Positions 1 to 10,522 of a stretch of 64,000 nt of DNA are shown here, one piece after another. A model generated the notes under the pieces. The model was not told the DNA's origin. It saw nothing but the letters and a program-made list of their open reading frames with translations, and ran no database searches. The position numbers and the translations under genes are program-made. Source of the DNA: Prostheceraeus crozeri (taxonomy: Eukaryota > Platyhelminthes > Polycladida > Euryleptidae); the NCBI GenBank assembly GCA_907163375.1, contig CAJQUW010007090.1, positions 372,001-436,000 of the forward strand, read 5' to 3'. Each line of letters opens with the position of its first letter. Positions within the stretch are counted from its first letter, which is position 1.

Positions 1-1733
1 TTCATGCAACCGCGTTAATTAATTGCAAATATGAAGCCCTTCATTAAGTTATTGTTGATGTTCACAATGTTTTTCATTTCACACCATTGAACATGCAGAA
101 TATTTCAAAAATGTGAAATTTGAAAACAAATACGTTAACTACAGATTATTTGCAGAACTTTATTACCAGATAGAAGCTGTGGCTATAACATACTTTCAAC
201 GAATAAAGCTACCACATACCTAATGCAAGCTTCGCTTTAATAGTCCTATGTCTTGTCACCGCATGATGTCATATCCATATCTAAATACTGCAATAACACT
301 TTGATATACCTGTGAATTATTTCAAATTACCACATAACATGCATGTAAATCCGTGCCTGTCGGGAGCGTCGAGAATTTCTTCTCGTGAAAAATATATTCC
401 CGACATAAAAATGGATCATTTTACAAATTTTAAATGCTAGATATATTTATTCATCGACGAATTTGTCGGAAGCATTTGATGCTTCCACAATAGTTATTTG
501 TGATGCAATTTGGATTTCTTAACTGAATTAAGGTTTAATTAAAGCTATCTGCTAATTGGATTTGTTAAGATTACAATACGTATTACTGTAATAATAATTA
601 TAATCATAAGAATATGTCATGATCATATTATGATTTGTTATTTGAATTATATTTTTTAAGTGGTAACTAAATCAAATAGAGAATTTCTTTAGTATGCTCA
701 TAAACGTATATCTTATGAGCACTAAAGTTGTAATGCTTTCGACGAATGGAAGCGTCGAAGCAAACAACAAAGCATTCTCAGATCTCCGTGAGCTATGTGA
801 GTTTCCACTCAGGAAAAATGAGCTAAAAACGAATGTTGCCTTTGAACACACAAAGAGAACTTCGTAACTTCACAAGAATTCTATGATAAAAGGTACATAT
901 TTTGCATTCTTTTCCAATGCTTCTACAGTTGCTTAAGTCATTTGTTCTCCATAATGCATGTCCAATAATACATTGATCATCATACCTTAAAATGAATTAT
1001 CTTTTAAAATATCTTTATCTTTTGAATCATTCTCATTACTTTCTTAAATTTGAATAGATGGAAAAGTTCTTCAATTTGAAGTTCAAGTGCGCTCGTTTTG
1101 TGAGAAATTAATCAAATGGAAATATCATTCCCATCGATCCATTCCACACAATCGGGATCTGTGCCCGTCAACTTGAATTTATATTGCATTCAATTGGAAG
1201 TAGGCCCGACTGTAACTGTAGATTGCTATGACCTCTTCTCCTGACTGCAAACACATAAAAATAATGCAATTGGCCATTCAAACCGATTTGGACTTCATAA
1301 ACCTTTCGTTAATTGTACAATTCCAAATACCTTGATATATGGTGATGGTAATGAACTGCAGTGAAATCTATTTACATCGGTAGGATATTGTAAAGCAAAT
1401 AACATACTGTATACGCAAGTAGATGTTTGCTTATTCCAAAGTAAGCATCTATCATTTAATGAAATCATGAAAGTGTACACATTTTAAGCTTCAAATAGCA
1501 ATTGAGTTCAACACATGTTGTGAACAAGCAAAACCGTGCTCTGCAGATGCAAAGATAGAAGTCCCTACAAGGAGTGACATGTGATAACAACTCAATGCAA
1601 TCTATATATAGAACAGAGATGAAAATTGTGTAAAGAGAGCTCTAAGCATAGTAGTCATCAGGAAGCTCTTAAATTTCGTGATTCGTCTGCATCATAAGTA
1701 TCTCTCATGTCATGCAAAAGACAATTCAAAATA
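1..1733. other. Non-coding AT-rich stretch
   Basis: No open frame with protein-like composition, no RNA gene and no clear repeat was recognised here. A few short hairpins occur, for example around 744-770 where TTCGACG is answered by CGTCGAA. The stretch lies downstream of the terminal exon of host gene 1 and may include its untranslated tail or intergenic DNA. Confidence 0.5.
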
Positions 1734-2011
1734 GTCCGGCAACCAGAACGAGTTTCTGCAGGGAACGAGGCTGAAAGTGAGACTTTCACAGGATGATGCA
1801 CACCCTATGCCTACTTCGAATTGGCACGTCTGCCGAGTTCTAGTGAGTTTCTCTTCTTGTTAGACAGGATCAAAGAAAAACACATGTAAATCCAATGGGA
1901 CGCAGATTGCAGTTTTTGGCTAAAATGAAATTTTGTATGTTTTCTCTGATTAGACAAAAAGTACTGAGCACAGAGTCATAATTTTTGGCATGGAATGTCT
2001 TCAGGTCATTT
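1734..2011 (+). repeat. Left terminal inverted repeat of MITE copy 1
   Basis: This arm pairs base for base with 2179-2456, with only a few mismatches (for example near the tip, CAACC against CATCC, and GCACAG against GCATAG inside). Confidence 0.85.
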
Positions 2012-2178
2012 GCTTTCATGTTCATGCACTCCTGTCTATATAGCTAAACGCATTTACATTTGGCGAGCCTCTTAATGTCGGCAAACACAAACATTTTGAG
2101 CTACTTTATCCACATTCAACCACATTCGCACATACATTGCCGATCAGAAGCATGATGACAGCATATGCACATCATAGG

Positions 2179-2456
2179 AAATGACCTGAAGACATTCCAT
2201 GCCAAAAATTATGATTCTATGCTCAGTACTTTTTGTCTAATCAGAGAAAACATACAAAATTTCATTTTAGCCAAAAACTGCAATCTGCGTCCCATTGGAT
2301 TTACATGTGTTTTTCTTTGATCCTGTCTAACAAGAAGAGAAACTCACTAGAACTCGGCAGACGTGCCAATTCGAAGTAGGCATAGGGTGTACATCATCCA
2401 GTGAAAGTCTCACTTTCAGCCTCGTTCCCTGCAGAAACTCGTTCTGGATGCCGAAC
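2179..2456 (-). repeat. Right terminal inverted repeat of MITE copy 1
   Basis: Inverted partner of 1734-2011. The inner boundary is marked by AAATGACCTGAAGACATTCC. The outer boundary abuts the TA duplication. Confidence 0.85.
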
Positions 2457-2596
2457 TAAAATGCTTCCTGATGAAAAATAAAATAAATTCTATATCTGAA
2501 AATGAACAGAAATTGGGATGAAAATAAGACTACAGTACGATGGTAAGCATTGGTTACAAGCATCGATATCTAAGGACGCATGCATTCCAACTCCAT

Positions 2597-3058
2597 CTAA
2601 GCTGACGCGTGCCCTAAAGGCCACATGAGAAAAATGCACCAGAGCAAGCGATCCGTGACTTTCCAAACCTTCTTGGATTTTGCTGCAGATTGCGAAGCCG
2701 TTCGCAATTCTTGTACAGAAGAGCTTCTTGTTGTGGATGCGGTTTCATGTAGGCTAGATTCCTCCCTTCTTTCAACAGAGCGAGTCGTCTGTTTTGATAG
2801 TTGTGTGCCTTCCGCTTCATTCCCTAAGTCTCCACTCCCCTCATCTGGTCCGTTTGTATGCTCCGATTCTTCACGCTCTTCAGTAACAGTGTCAACATGG
2901 TGAAAGGAATGAAGATCTGTCAATCCTACATCCAACTTCCCAATTGACATTGTCGAAATGGAATCAATCGGAGAGGAATGTCGAGTTAACAAGGTCCGTG
3001 ATCGTTCCGTTTGGAGCAATGAGCTACCAACAGACGTTTCAATGTCTCGCTTTCGCTC
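2597..3058 (-). CDS. Terminal exon of host gene 1 (unidentified protein)
   Basis: This is a 153-codon open stretch ending in a stop codon at its low-coordinate end. It is preceded on the minus strand by a strong 3' splice site (pyrimidine-rich tract, then CTATCTCAG, then GAGCGAAAG). It enters in phase 0 and so joins in frame with the phase-0 donor of the exon at 8135-8914. The peptide is hydrophilic, rich in Ser, Thr, Glu and Arg (probably disordered). It ends in a basic patch (KSKKVWK) followed by a short hydrophobic tail that finishes HASA. I do not recognise the family. No AATAAA is seen on the minus strand just downstream; the MITE at 1734-2456 sits there instead. An unseen exon between this and the 8.1-kb exon is possible. 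Confidence 0.6.
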   Translation of the reverse strand, partial: ERKRDIETSVGSSLLQTERSRTLLTRHSSPIDSISTMSIGKLDVGLTDLHSFHHVDTVTEEREESEHTNGPDEGSGDLGNEAEGTQLSKQTTRSVERREESSLHETASTTRSSSVQELRTASQSAAKSKKVWKVTDRLLWCIFLMWPLGHASA

Positions 3059-3198
3059 CTGAGATAGGGTAGAGAACGACATGCAAAGTATCAAGAATTG
3101 GAAATATTTTTCCTGAATCTGTATTATCATTTCAAATATGATTTCAAATCCACTGTCACATTTATATAGCGGGAAAACTCTTTATTACATTTAACAAT

Positions 3199-3372
3199 TC
3201 GATGCCTCGACTTTCACGAGGTCGAAATGATATTTCAATACGCCTTGCTATTGATAACACCATGAAAAATGGCTTGCCGGCTGGGAATCGAACCCAGTCC
3301 TCGAACTGTTAACGCGGCCAAGAAGAAGATCACCAAGACCAGCGAAGCACACCCTCCATGATAGTGTCAAGA
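3199..3372 (-). repeat. tRNA-like SINE-type repeat, copy 1
   Basis: Read on the minus strand, this contains a perfect tRNA B-box/T-arm (GGGTTCGATTCCC, at 3283-3295) ending in CCGGCAAGCC. It matches the opposite strand of 3594-3775 over about 170 bp, including the flanking motif TTTCACGAGGTCGAAATGAT. I could not find a convincing A box, so whether RNA polymerase III could transcribe it is unclear. Confidence 0.6.
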
Positions 3373-3550
3373 GCAAATAAAGGTTTCCGCGCGCATTATG
3401 ACGTCACATTCAGGGGCGACCGCACAGGAACATTGCTGGGCTAACAAATCTCTACCAGCAAGATTCACCCATTAAAATTACCGTGTCACTAACGACTCAC
3501 TATCTAACACTGTTACTGTGCTGTCGCCCCTGGTTTGTTTTTATAACAAT

Positions 3551-3810
3551 ACTGCTTCCGGGTGACCTCGGAGAATCGATCTAACAATCCAATGCCTCCG
3601 GCTTCCACGAGCTCTACTCTCTTGACACGATCGTCGAGGTTGTGCTTCACTGGTCTTGGTGATCTTCATGCCGCATTGACAGTTCGAGGACTGGGTTCGA
3701 TTTCCAGCCGGCAAGCCAAGAGCAAGGGGCATTGAAACATCATTTCGACCTCGTGAAACCCAAAGGCATTGAATTCTTTGATCGATTCTCCGAGGTCGCC
3801 GGGAAGCAGT
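3551..3810 (+). mobile_element. Small TIR element carrying tRNA-like repeat, copy 2
   Basis: The segment starts ACTGCTTCCGGGTGACCTCG and ends with the near-complement CGAGGTCGCCGGGAAGCAGT, giving inverted ends of about 55 bp. Inside is a tRNA-like T-arm (GGGTTCGATTTCC) in the opposite orientation to the copy at 3199-3372, so the two form a large inverted pair. No exact target-site duplication is visible. It is unusual to see a SINE-like B box enclosed by terminal inverted repeats. A chance nesting is possible. Confidence 0.6.
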
Positions 3811-4641
3811 TGATATTCTTATATAATTACTCGTATGAAGACATTCATAACATGAAATATTACCATGAGAAGACTGAAAATCAACAAAATGAACTGTTTA
3901 TTTACTTGCTTTGATATGAAATGCTCACATTTCATTTCATCTGGTACTACCTGCTAATTTTTTTTTAGTCCATGGAATTCTAACATGTTTCCCGGTTCGA
4001 TACAAGTCTATTAATCAAGAGGCCTTTTGACTGCTATAACCACCCTCGGGTGAAGTAGACAAGGCTACTAAGCAGAGGATATGTTACTGAGATGCGCTTT
4101 TCTTTACGGGAAGATTATCTTCGTTATGTCAAAGCCTCGCTTATTGAATTATGAAAATCTCCTAAAATGCTCCCATTACTTCAAGAAATTTTCAGCTGTA
4201 ATCTTTCCTTTTTCTCTACAGCATTCGTTCGTTCTCGTTCTCGTTGATACTAAGCGAATATCGCATCGAACGGCTGTCAGAAAAAGTGGAATGGAAGTAG
4301 ATTGTCACAAACTTAGTATCATTCAATATCTTGCAGCTCTTTACATTTTTATCAGTACAATAAAAAACACCAAACACGAATGGGTTGCTATTTTCTGCAT
4401 ATAGCCAACCATTATCAAACCATTAACTATCACTCAATGTAAAGCAGCTTTCAATAAATACAGTAAGCTTGCGAAGCCTTTGAAGCTTGAGTCCTTAATT
4501 TATTGTTGTCAAATTTATGAAACTTACTAAAAAATTGCCGCAAGCTTCAGCAGTGGGTGGCAGATATAACAGATGTCAAGAAATGCCTATCGGATTCTCT
4601 TACGCGGGTTCTTCAATTGGGGACTTATGTCGTTCTGTCGC

Positions 4642-4714
4642 TCGTCGATAGCTCAGTTGGTAGAGCGTTGGCCTAGAATGCCAGAGGTCGGTGGTTCAAA
4701 TCCACCAAGACGCG
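4642..4714 (+). tRNA. tRNA-like gene, anticodon loop CTAGAAT (AGA); possibly a pseudogene
   Basis: The cloverleaf can be drawn directly. It has D-stem GCTC/GAGC with loop AGTTGGTA, anticodon stem TTGGC/GCCAG around the 7-nt loop CTAGAAT, a 5-nt variable loop and T-stem GGTGG/CCACC with loop TTCAAAT. The anticodon by position would be AGA (serine), yet the short variable loop is class I, whereas true serine tRNAs have a long variable arm. The acceptor stem pairs at only four of seven positions (TCGTCGA against AAGACGC). It could be a decayed tRNA, a tRNA-derived repeat head, or a rare functional variant. It lies inside an intron of host gene 1, on the opposite strand. Confidence 0.6.
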
Positions 4715-6648
4715 CAGCTATTTTCCGTCTGTTAAAATTCCACAGAGAGAGAGTTTACTACTGCAAAATGCTTCAATTTCTATTGCCTGATTTGTTGAAC
4801 AAATGACGGTTTTGCGTTAAAAAGAAAGAACCTTGCCCTAAAAACTTATCTTACTGAAAATTTATTCTTCATTTCGCTGTGTAAAACTCAATTTTATGCT
4901 AACGTTTCCTTGCTCTGGTTATATAGCGCTCATCTTCTATGAGTCTAGACTGATAATGAATCTCATCTGTTGATCATTTTATCTTCTAATAATCGAAGCA
5001 ACATGCATAAAAGAGCTTCATTTCATATCCTACGTTCATTACAATTATGAACCGTTCTCATGGATTTTACTTTGCTTCGCGAATAGTTGTGATCCATTTA
5101 GATTGTGGAATACCGAGACGATCAGTCCAAATTTATTCATAGCAATGAGACATAAATTATCCACAATTGAGTCATGAACATGCAGGTCACTGGGATCTTC
5201 ATACTGAAGCAGACACAAAAAAACAGAAGAAACTATACAGAAAATAATTCAACACTTTGCATGTCAGTCAGTCTTCGTATTAATGTCACGCATAGAAAAC
5301 GAGAAAGTGAGTTCACGTCAATTCAAATGTCACATTTTCACCACATAATATTTCCAAATTTAACAAATGAATCGACAGCGTCCACATCAGTTTGAATGAT
5401 CCATGTCGATGAAAAAAAACACACCTGTCAAAACGCGCAGTTGTCAATTAAGTAACGAAACAAGAGTTCAATTAGTTCACAAACAATAATCCTTAGATAT
5501 CACTTTATCGCTCGTGACACTGTGACACTTAGAAGATTAATTGAGGATTTTCTGAAGACAATCCTTAGAGGCAGATTGGGAATAAATATATTTTGTGAAC
5601 TTCAGTTATTCACCGACTGACAGAATGAACTTCCGAGGAGGCGTGGCATCGGACTATGTCCTCGAACTTTGTCATTTACATGCAAAATTGTTAAATTGAA
5701 TCTTGTACTTATTATCAGTTTATCCTCCATTGATGTGCATGGCATTATTTCACGGCAGATTGCCAAATAATGATTAAAGAAATCAACTCACTTCATTTTC
5801 TTCATTTTGCGCAAGTAATTGACATAGATTTCTATATTGATGGTCTCATGCACACTCTGAATAAATTTTTGTGAAAATTCACTTTAACATTTAAATTCAA
5901 ATAGAAATGGAGATACTTCTGAAAAGTTTGCTGTCCAACTATCACAATGTAAAACGGTGGCTTATTTACATGGTTGTTTTTCCGTAAAGTTAAAAGTTTT
6001 CTTATTAAATTCTTACATGCATAACATCGCAAAAGAAAAGGTGTCCAGAAAAGTTTATAATGTCTTTCAGCATGGAGCACCCACGGCATAATCCATGATT
6101 TTAAGCAGACAAGTGTGACGAGTCATTTTAGAGACACCAATCATATGGTCATTTTAATATAGTAATGGCTCAATGAGTTACTTAGCACCATATGTGAATC
6201 AAATGGCTTCACATTATATTGAACAATAATCGCTGACACATTTGAATAATTTGTGGTAATTTTTATAGAGAATGTACCTATGATGTGAGGAAGTTGATTT
6301 ACTTCACTGTGAGGAAGTGAGATCGCATTTACTGAAATGGAAATACTTTTCTTCAGTTTAAAATGCAAGGGTGTCGATCATGGCGACATTTGTCATTGAA
6401 CTTAGACTTCAAAATTTCAAAGTTGTGCAGACTGACTCCTATCATAGTCAGATCTATGGTTATTATTAAATTATTACAGTTAATCGTAATTACCAATCTG
6501 TCATCATAGTAGGACAGATCAATTAGAAAAGTTCTGGACATCAGTGCGATAGTACAGATGATCCGAATAACTTCGTCTGAGGAGGCGTCATTGTTTTCCT
6601 TGGAGATGAATAACTCTAACGTGGTGAGAGTTATCAGCGTATGAAAGC

Positions 6649-6697
6649 TGCCCCACCCCTAACCTTCTAGATTGGCTTCATGCTTTGGGTGGGGCAG
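6649..6697. repeat. GC-rich inverted repeat (hairpin)
   Basis: CTGCCCCACCC is followed about 27 bases later by its exact complement GGGTGGGGCAG, standing out in AT-rich intron sequence. Just upstream (6608-6632) a second small inverted repeat pairs ATAACTCT with AGAGTTAT. Function unknown. It may be the relic of a small foldback element. Confidence 0.6.
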
Positions 6698-8134
6698 GAT
6701 GAATAGAAAGAAGTAGCATGCTTGAGAAGAAATATTTTCAATATGTATCTTTTAGCTTCTATTCACAAAGTAGTAAAAAGTTAATCTACGAAATCAATGA
6801 GAAGACATTCAATTCAAGAAAACTGTCAATGAGCTCCATGGAGTGTTGATGATTTTAAAGCTATTATCTTCAATACGAGTATACTTCTGCTACATTATAT
6901 TGGTTTTTCGATATCGTCTTTTTTCAACATTTATACTTCTAGACCTATTAGTTCTACACTCATGATTCATTGCATACCTAACCTCATTTTTCATCCCCAT
7001 ATTTCTCCATTCTTCTACTTATTTAATTTCCGTTTTTAGTGCTCCAAATTATTCAGTTGTGCAGTTAAATGACTGCATATACATTTTCTATACTTTTAAT
7101 TAGTCATTCAACTTAATTACCTCCATTTTTCTCTCTTCCTTTTCTTATTTCTTAGTTCTTTGTGTTCTACTGAGGGGTTTACCTTGGTGCATAGGTCCGT
7201 CATCGACCCTCAAGATTTTTAAAAGATCGTCTAAGAATTAATATAAATGTTATGAGCGATTAATGCAAAATGAAATTCTGCTGTAAATGGTAAGAACGCA
7301 AAGTAACGAAGTAAAAAGGCGATCAGAGGATTTTTCAGAAAACACTAGATTCCATGGTCCATACGTGTGAAAAAGTCATCACCTCTGGATGCAGTCTTGA
7401 AAATATTAGAAATTCTTCATATGAGCACAGTAAATGAAAAAGACGAAATAGGACATAAATTATCTCATGCTTTTCCCGAATAAGAGCAGTCAATATCATA
7501 GGACTGCCCTATGACAACCGATATCATAGTCATTATCATTACAACGCTAAACATTGTCTTTCTGAAAGATTTCCTTAAATCTATATACTTGATGTCTTAC
7601 AGAGGCATTTGAAACGCATTTGTTTAACAAGGTATTCGCCCTATCTTGGCGAGGCTTCAAAGTCAATTGGACGCATGCTTTTGCTGCAATTGGATTGAAA
7701 TTGCACGAAACTGTTATTTATCAGCAATCTCCTTAACTGTAAAAAATAATACCTCTGTCCACTTTACATTGTCTCTCGAAAGAAGCCTTAATTCATAATT
7801 AATTTCGAAGCATAGCATTATATTCGGAGATAAAGGCGCTTCCCATTGCCTGAATTAATATACGAATATACGTGTTAAATATACGAAGATCGTATGTCGC
7901 AGCCCTATAAGTTGGGGTCTCAATGCTTCAGCCGATGACTCGCACATTTTCAAGCGAAACCCGCTTCAACAACCTAAAGGGCTTAGTACATAGCATTGGA
8001 TCTTACATCAATTGGTGTGCTAAATACAATGTTGAAAATTTTTTTGGACAGGACAGTCGCCTTCAACTTGTTAGTATTTGGTAGTTGTCACGCAGGAACA
8101 TCAGACCAAACTTCACATTCTTTGAAGGACTTAC

Positions 8135-8914
8135 CTCTCCCACCATCCGTAAACACGACCAGCCAGGAAATAGATTCATCCCAGCTATGCCAAGTTTTTC
8201 TCTGAGTCTTGCATTCTTTTTCAAAGCTGTCAATACTGACGTCATTCGAAGTTGAAGGCCATCAGCAGCTTCAGCCAATAATGAGTCAACTGCACAAACC
8301 AAACGACAATTAAGTCGAGCTAATGGTGACAGGTCATTGGCTGATAACTGGCGCAATGATTCCTCCAATGACATAATGGCAGAGCTTATTTGCTCTGGTG
8401 ACCATACACTTTCATTTTCTGGGTTAATGATGTCATCTTCAATTGGGTCAGGCTTTTCATCCTTAAGAAGAGAATACAATGTATTTGACAATCGCCGACG
8501 GTTATGTTCTGCAATTCCTGCACTGCTGTTATCCACAGATGGTCTTGGGGAAGGTGGGCATTCGATCTCAGCATTGTCGTTATCTTCATCTTCATCTTGT
8601 CTCTCTTTAGCTATTTCTGTATCATCAACTGTCCGACCGTTTTCTGGAAACTCTGTTATAATGGGATCATTATTTTCTTCAGTTTTCTCTATTTCCTTTT
8701 TAGTTACTTCTTGTATGACTGCCCGAGACGTTTGTTCGCCGTCTGAGGGCAAATCTATATCAATTTCGTCTGATCGGGAACTTTCAGGTGTTACAATCAG
8801 AGCCATGGCAGATTTTGGACCTTGGCGGGTTGTTATAGGTGAACGGCACTTCGCCAAAAATGATTCAGTCCTGGCTCGCCCGTCAGATATTAACGGAGCC
8901 TGTTGTCGCCATTG
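8135..8914 (-). CDS. Large internal exon of host gene 1 (unidentified acidic/helical protein)
   Basis: This is an exon of 780 nt (260 codons) open throughout on the minus strand. It is bounded by a 3' splice site (TTTTCTTCCCTGAAAG) and a consensus donor (GAG|GTAAGT), and both ends are in phase 0. The protein has a disordered acidic middle (runs such as ERQDEDEDNDNAEIE), then a predicted helical part rich in Leu, Ala and Arg from about residue 150 (for example SLEESLRQLSAND and MTSVLTALKKNARLREKLG). I see no catalytic motif, signal peptide or membrane segment. The family is not recognised; a cytoskeletal or centrosomal adaptor would fit the composition, but that is inference. It would join upstream to the small exon at 15571-15654 and downstream to 2597-3058. 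Confidence 0.7.
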
Positions 8915-10206
8915 CTTTCAGGGAAGAAAATATACATTCAATGTAATAATTCATAAAATAGGCCTACTTTACACAAATGTAACTTTTTAAGCTTCAACTG
9001 ATACTATTCATGAAATCATTCAATACAATGTTTCTTCTGTTTGTTGGTGCATCACAGATAACTGTTGAAAAAACTTTGCACTCATACAACAGAATATTCA
9101 AATACGAAATCGATAAATGGTCCAGAATCGAGTGTAAATCTAAAAGCAAACACACATGATTGTAACATGAAAGTTGATGGCTGCATGCTTTGTTCTCTGA
9201 AGAACGTGTGTGTTACATGGAATAGCATGGTGTTGCATCGTCCATAGATTTAATATTCATATAACTTTTACTGGCAAGCAACTCATACACCTTGTTTCAT
9301 GGACATGATAGCTACCAATCTAGCAGAGCCGATATTCGTAATCAATATTGCAACCGTACCGCAAAATTTTGGTACATACGTGCATCTACTCAAAAGTTGA
9401 ATCGTATTGAGAAATCGGAATTCATTATGCCAAAATAAAACTCCCATCACTTTGATACTTATTTGACTTTTACTCGTAATTCATGAAGCTCAACCATAAG
9501 CTTCAATACACATTACATGTATCTTCGTGCAACTACAGCATATACATCGGAAAGCGCAGTTCCGCTAAAGTGAGAAATAAATCATGAACATTTTCTGGAT
9601 ACATAAAAATCTCAGCGGTTTAGTGGATGACTTTTATTCTGTGTCTACCGCTTCAAATAATTGTCTTATATTTCGATTTCCAAAATGATTAAATTTCCAG
9701 TTTTTAATCAGAAAAACTCCTGCATTGCTCAAATGTGATAGGCGATGCAATATCTGGCCAGAATGGTTCCGCGCAAACAGAAAGTGTAGGGGCTTAGTCT
9801 TCCTTTATCTTATTCCGCCAATAAAAAACAAGTCGCTGTCTTTATGTGCTTGGAAACAGAAGCAAACATCAAATATTTTATAGAACAATTCAAATACTCT
9901 TGGTGGTGGGAAATTGATGGAATGTAACAATAAGAATGACATAAGGCAGAAATTTATCATTCCGCATTATCTGGATCTTCGAGTGAGCCATTCTTACCAT
10001 TTGACGGCAGCTATCATAGAAATCATGATCAATGAATAGATATCTCATCACAATAATTGCCAGTCATGACAAGTGGCAGCAAAGGGAATAACATTCCAGC
10101 TAGCATTCAAAACCACCTCGTAAAACAATTCAATGTGAATAAATCAATAGACGTTCGATCAAATCAATGTATACCCCAAGTTATAGATCACATTGCCCTT
10201 GACAAC
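8915..10206 (-). other. Probable intron sequence of gene 1 upstream of the 260-codon exon
   Basis: AT-rich, without supported coding sequence or recognised repeats. It ends at the left target-site copy of the Gypsy-1 insertion. Confidence 0.5.
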
Positions 10207-10211
10207 ATTCT

Positions 10212-10509
10212 TGTTTTAGTCGAACAATAAAACAAATGCAAGTCGGATCAAGAGATGATTTTATTGATGAATTGCAAAGGTTTATATACAGAGGTTGGAA
10301 CACTTATGAGTGAACACAACTGGTGTCTTCATTTAAAGAAATTAAATAATTATATTCAAAAATTATGATGTCACAGTGCTTAGAAAATTCATTTAGAATT
10401 TTCTGGATTTTATTTAGAGATTTTTATCTCTTGAAATTATAACTTTGCGCGAACGCGCCAAATTCGAAATTTCGAGTTTCTACAAATTTTATTGTAACTT
10501 GCTGTTACA
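10212..10509 (-). repeat. Gypsy-1 3' LTR
   Basis: A 298-bp copy identical by eye to 15234-15531. It carries the same TATA-like and AATAAA-like signals on the minus strand as the other LTR. Confidence 0.93.
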
Positions 10510-10522
10510 ACTTCTTCCCATT
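10510..10522 (-). other. Gypsy-1 polypurine tract
   Basis: On the minus strand the bases just before the 3' LTR read AATGGGAAGAAGT, a purine run in the position where plus-strand DNA synthesis is primed. It overlaps the very end of the pol frame. Confidence 0.7.

Larger units (their letters stand above)
1734..2456. mobile_element. MITE with 278-bp terminal inverted repeats (family M, copy 1)
   Basis: The two ends, 1734-2011 and 2179-2456, are near-perfect inverted copies of each other around a 167-bp centre. Both ends are flanked by the dinucleotide TA (1732-1733 and 2457-2458), the target duplication typical of the Tc1/mariner superfamily. The termini start GTCCGGCAACCAGAACGAG on the left and its near-complement on the right. 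There is no coding capacity, so it must be moved by a transposase encoded elsewhere. A diverged relative lies at 44254-45105. The high identity of the arms suggests this copy is fairly young. The superfamily assignment rests only on the TA duplication and is inference. Confidence 0.85.
3059..8134 (-). other. Probable intron of host gene 1
   Basis: This lies between the donor at 8134/8133 (GAG|GTAAGT on the minus strand) and the acceptor before 3058. It contains a pair of inverted tRNA-like repeats (3199-3810), a tRNA-like gene (4642-4714) and a GC-rich hairpin near 6650. The rest is AT-rich with no supported coding sequence. One exon-like stretch near 5798-5862 was considered and not accepted because its ends do not fit the phase-0 pattern. 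Confidence 0.5.

Noticed and set aside
4573-4806. Open frame of 77 codons on the plus strand
   Set aside because: Its translation (SSIAQLVERWPRMPEVGGSNPP) is the usual spurious reading through a tRNA-like gene (4642-4714).
5798-5862. Possible exon of gene 1 (minus strand, donor GAA|GTGAGT)
   Set aside because: Neither acceptor option gives a phase-0 exon to match its neighbours, and one reading has a stop. Signals alone are not enough.
8337-8990. 217-codon plus-strand frame opposite the gene 1 exon
   Set aside because: Antisense shadow of the well-supported minus-strand exon 8135-8914. Its composition (Ser/Leu-rich) is typical of a complement frame.
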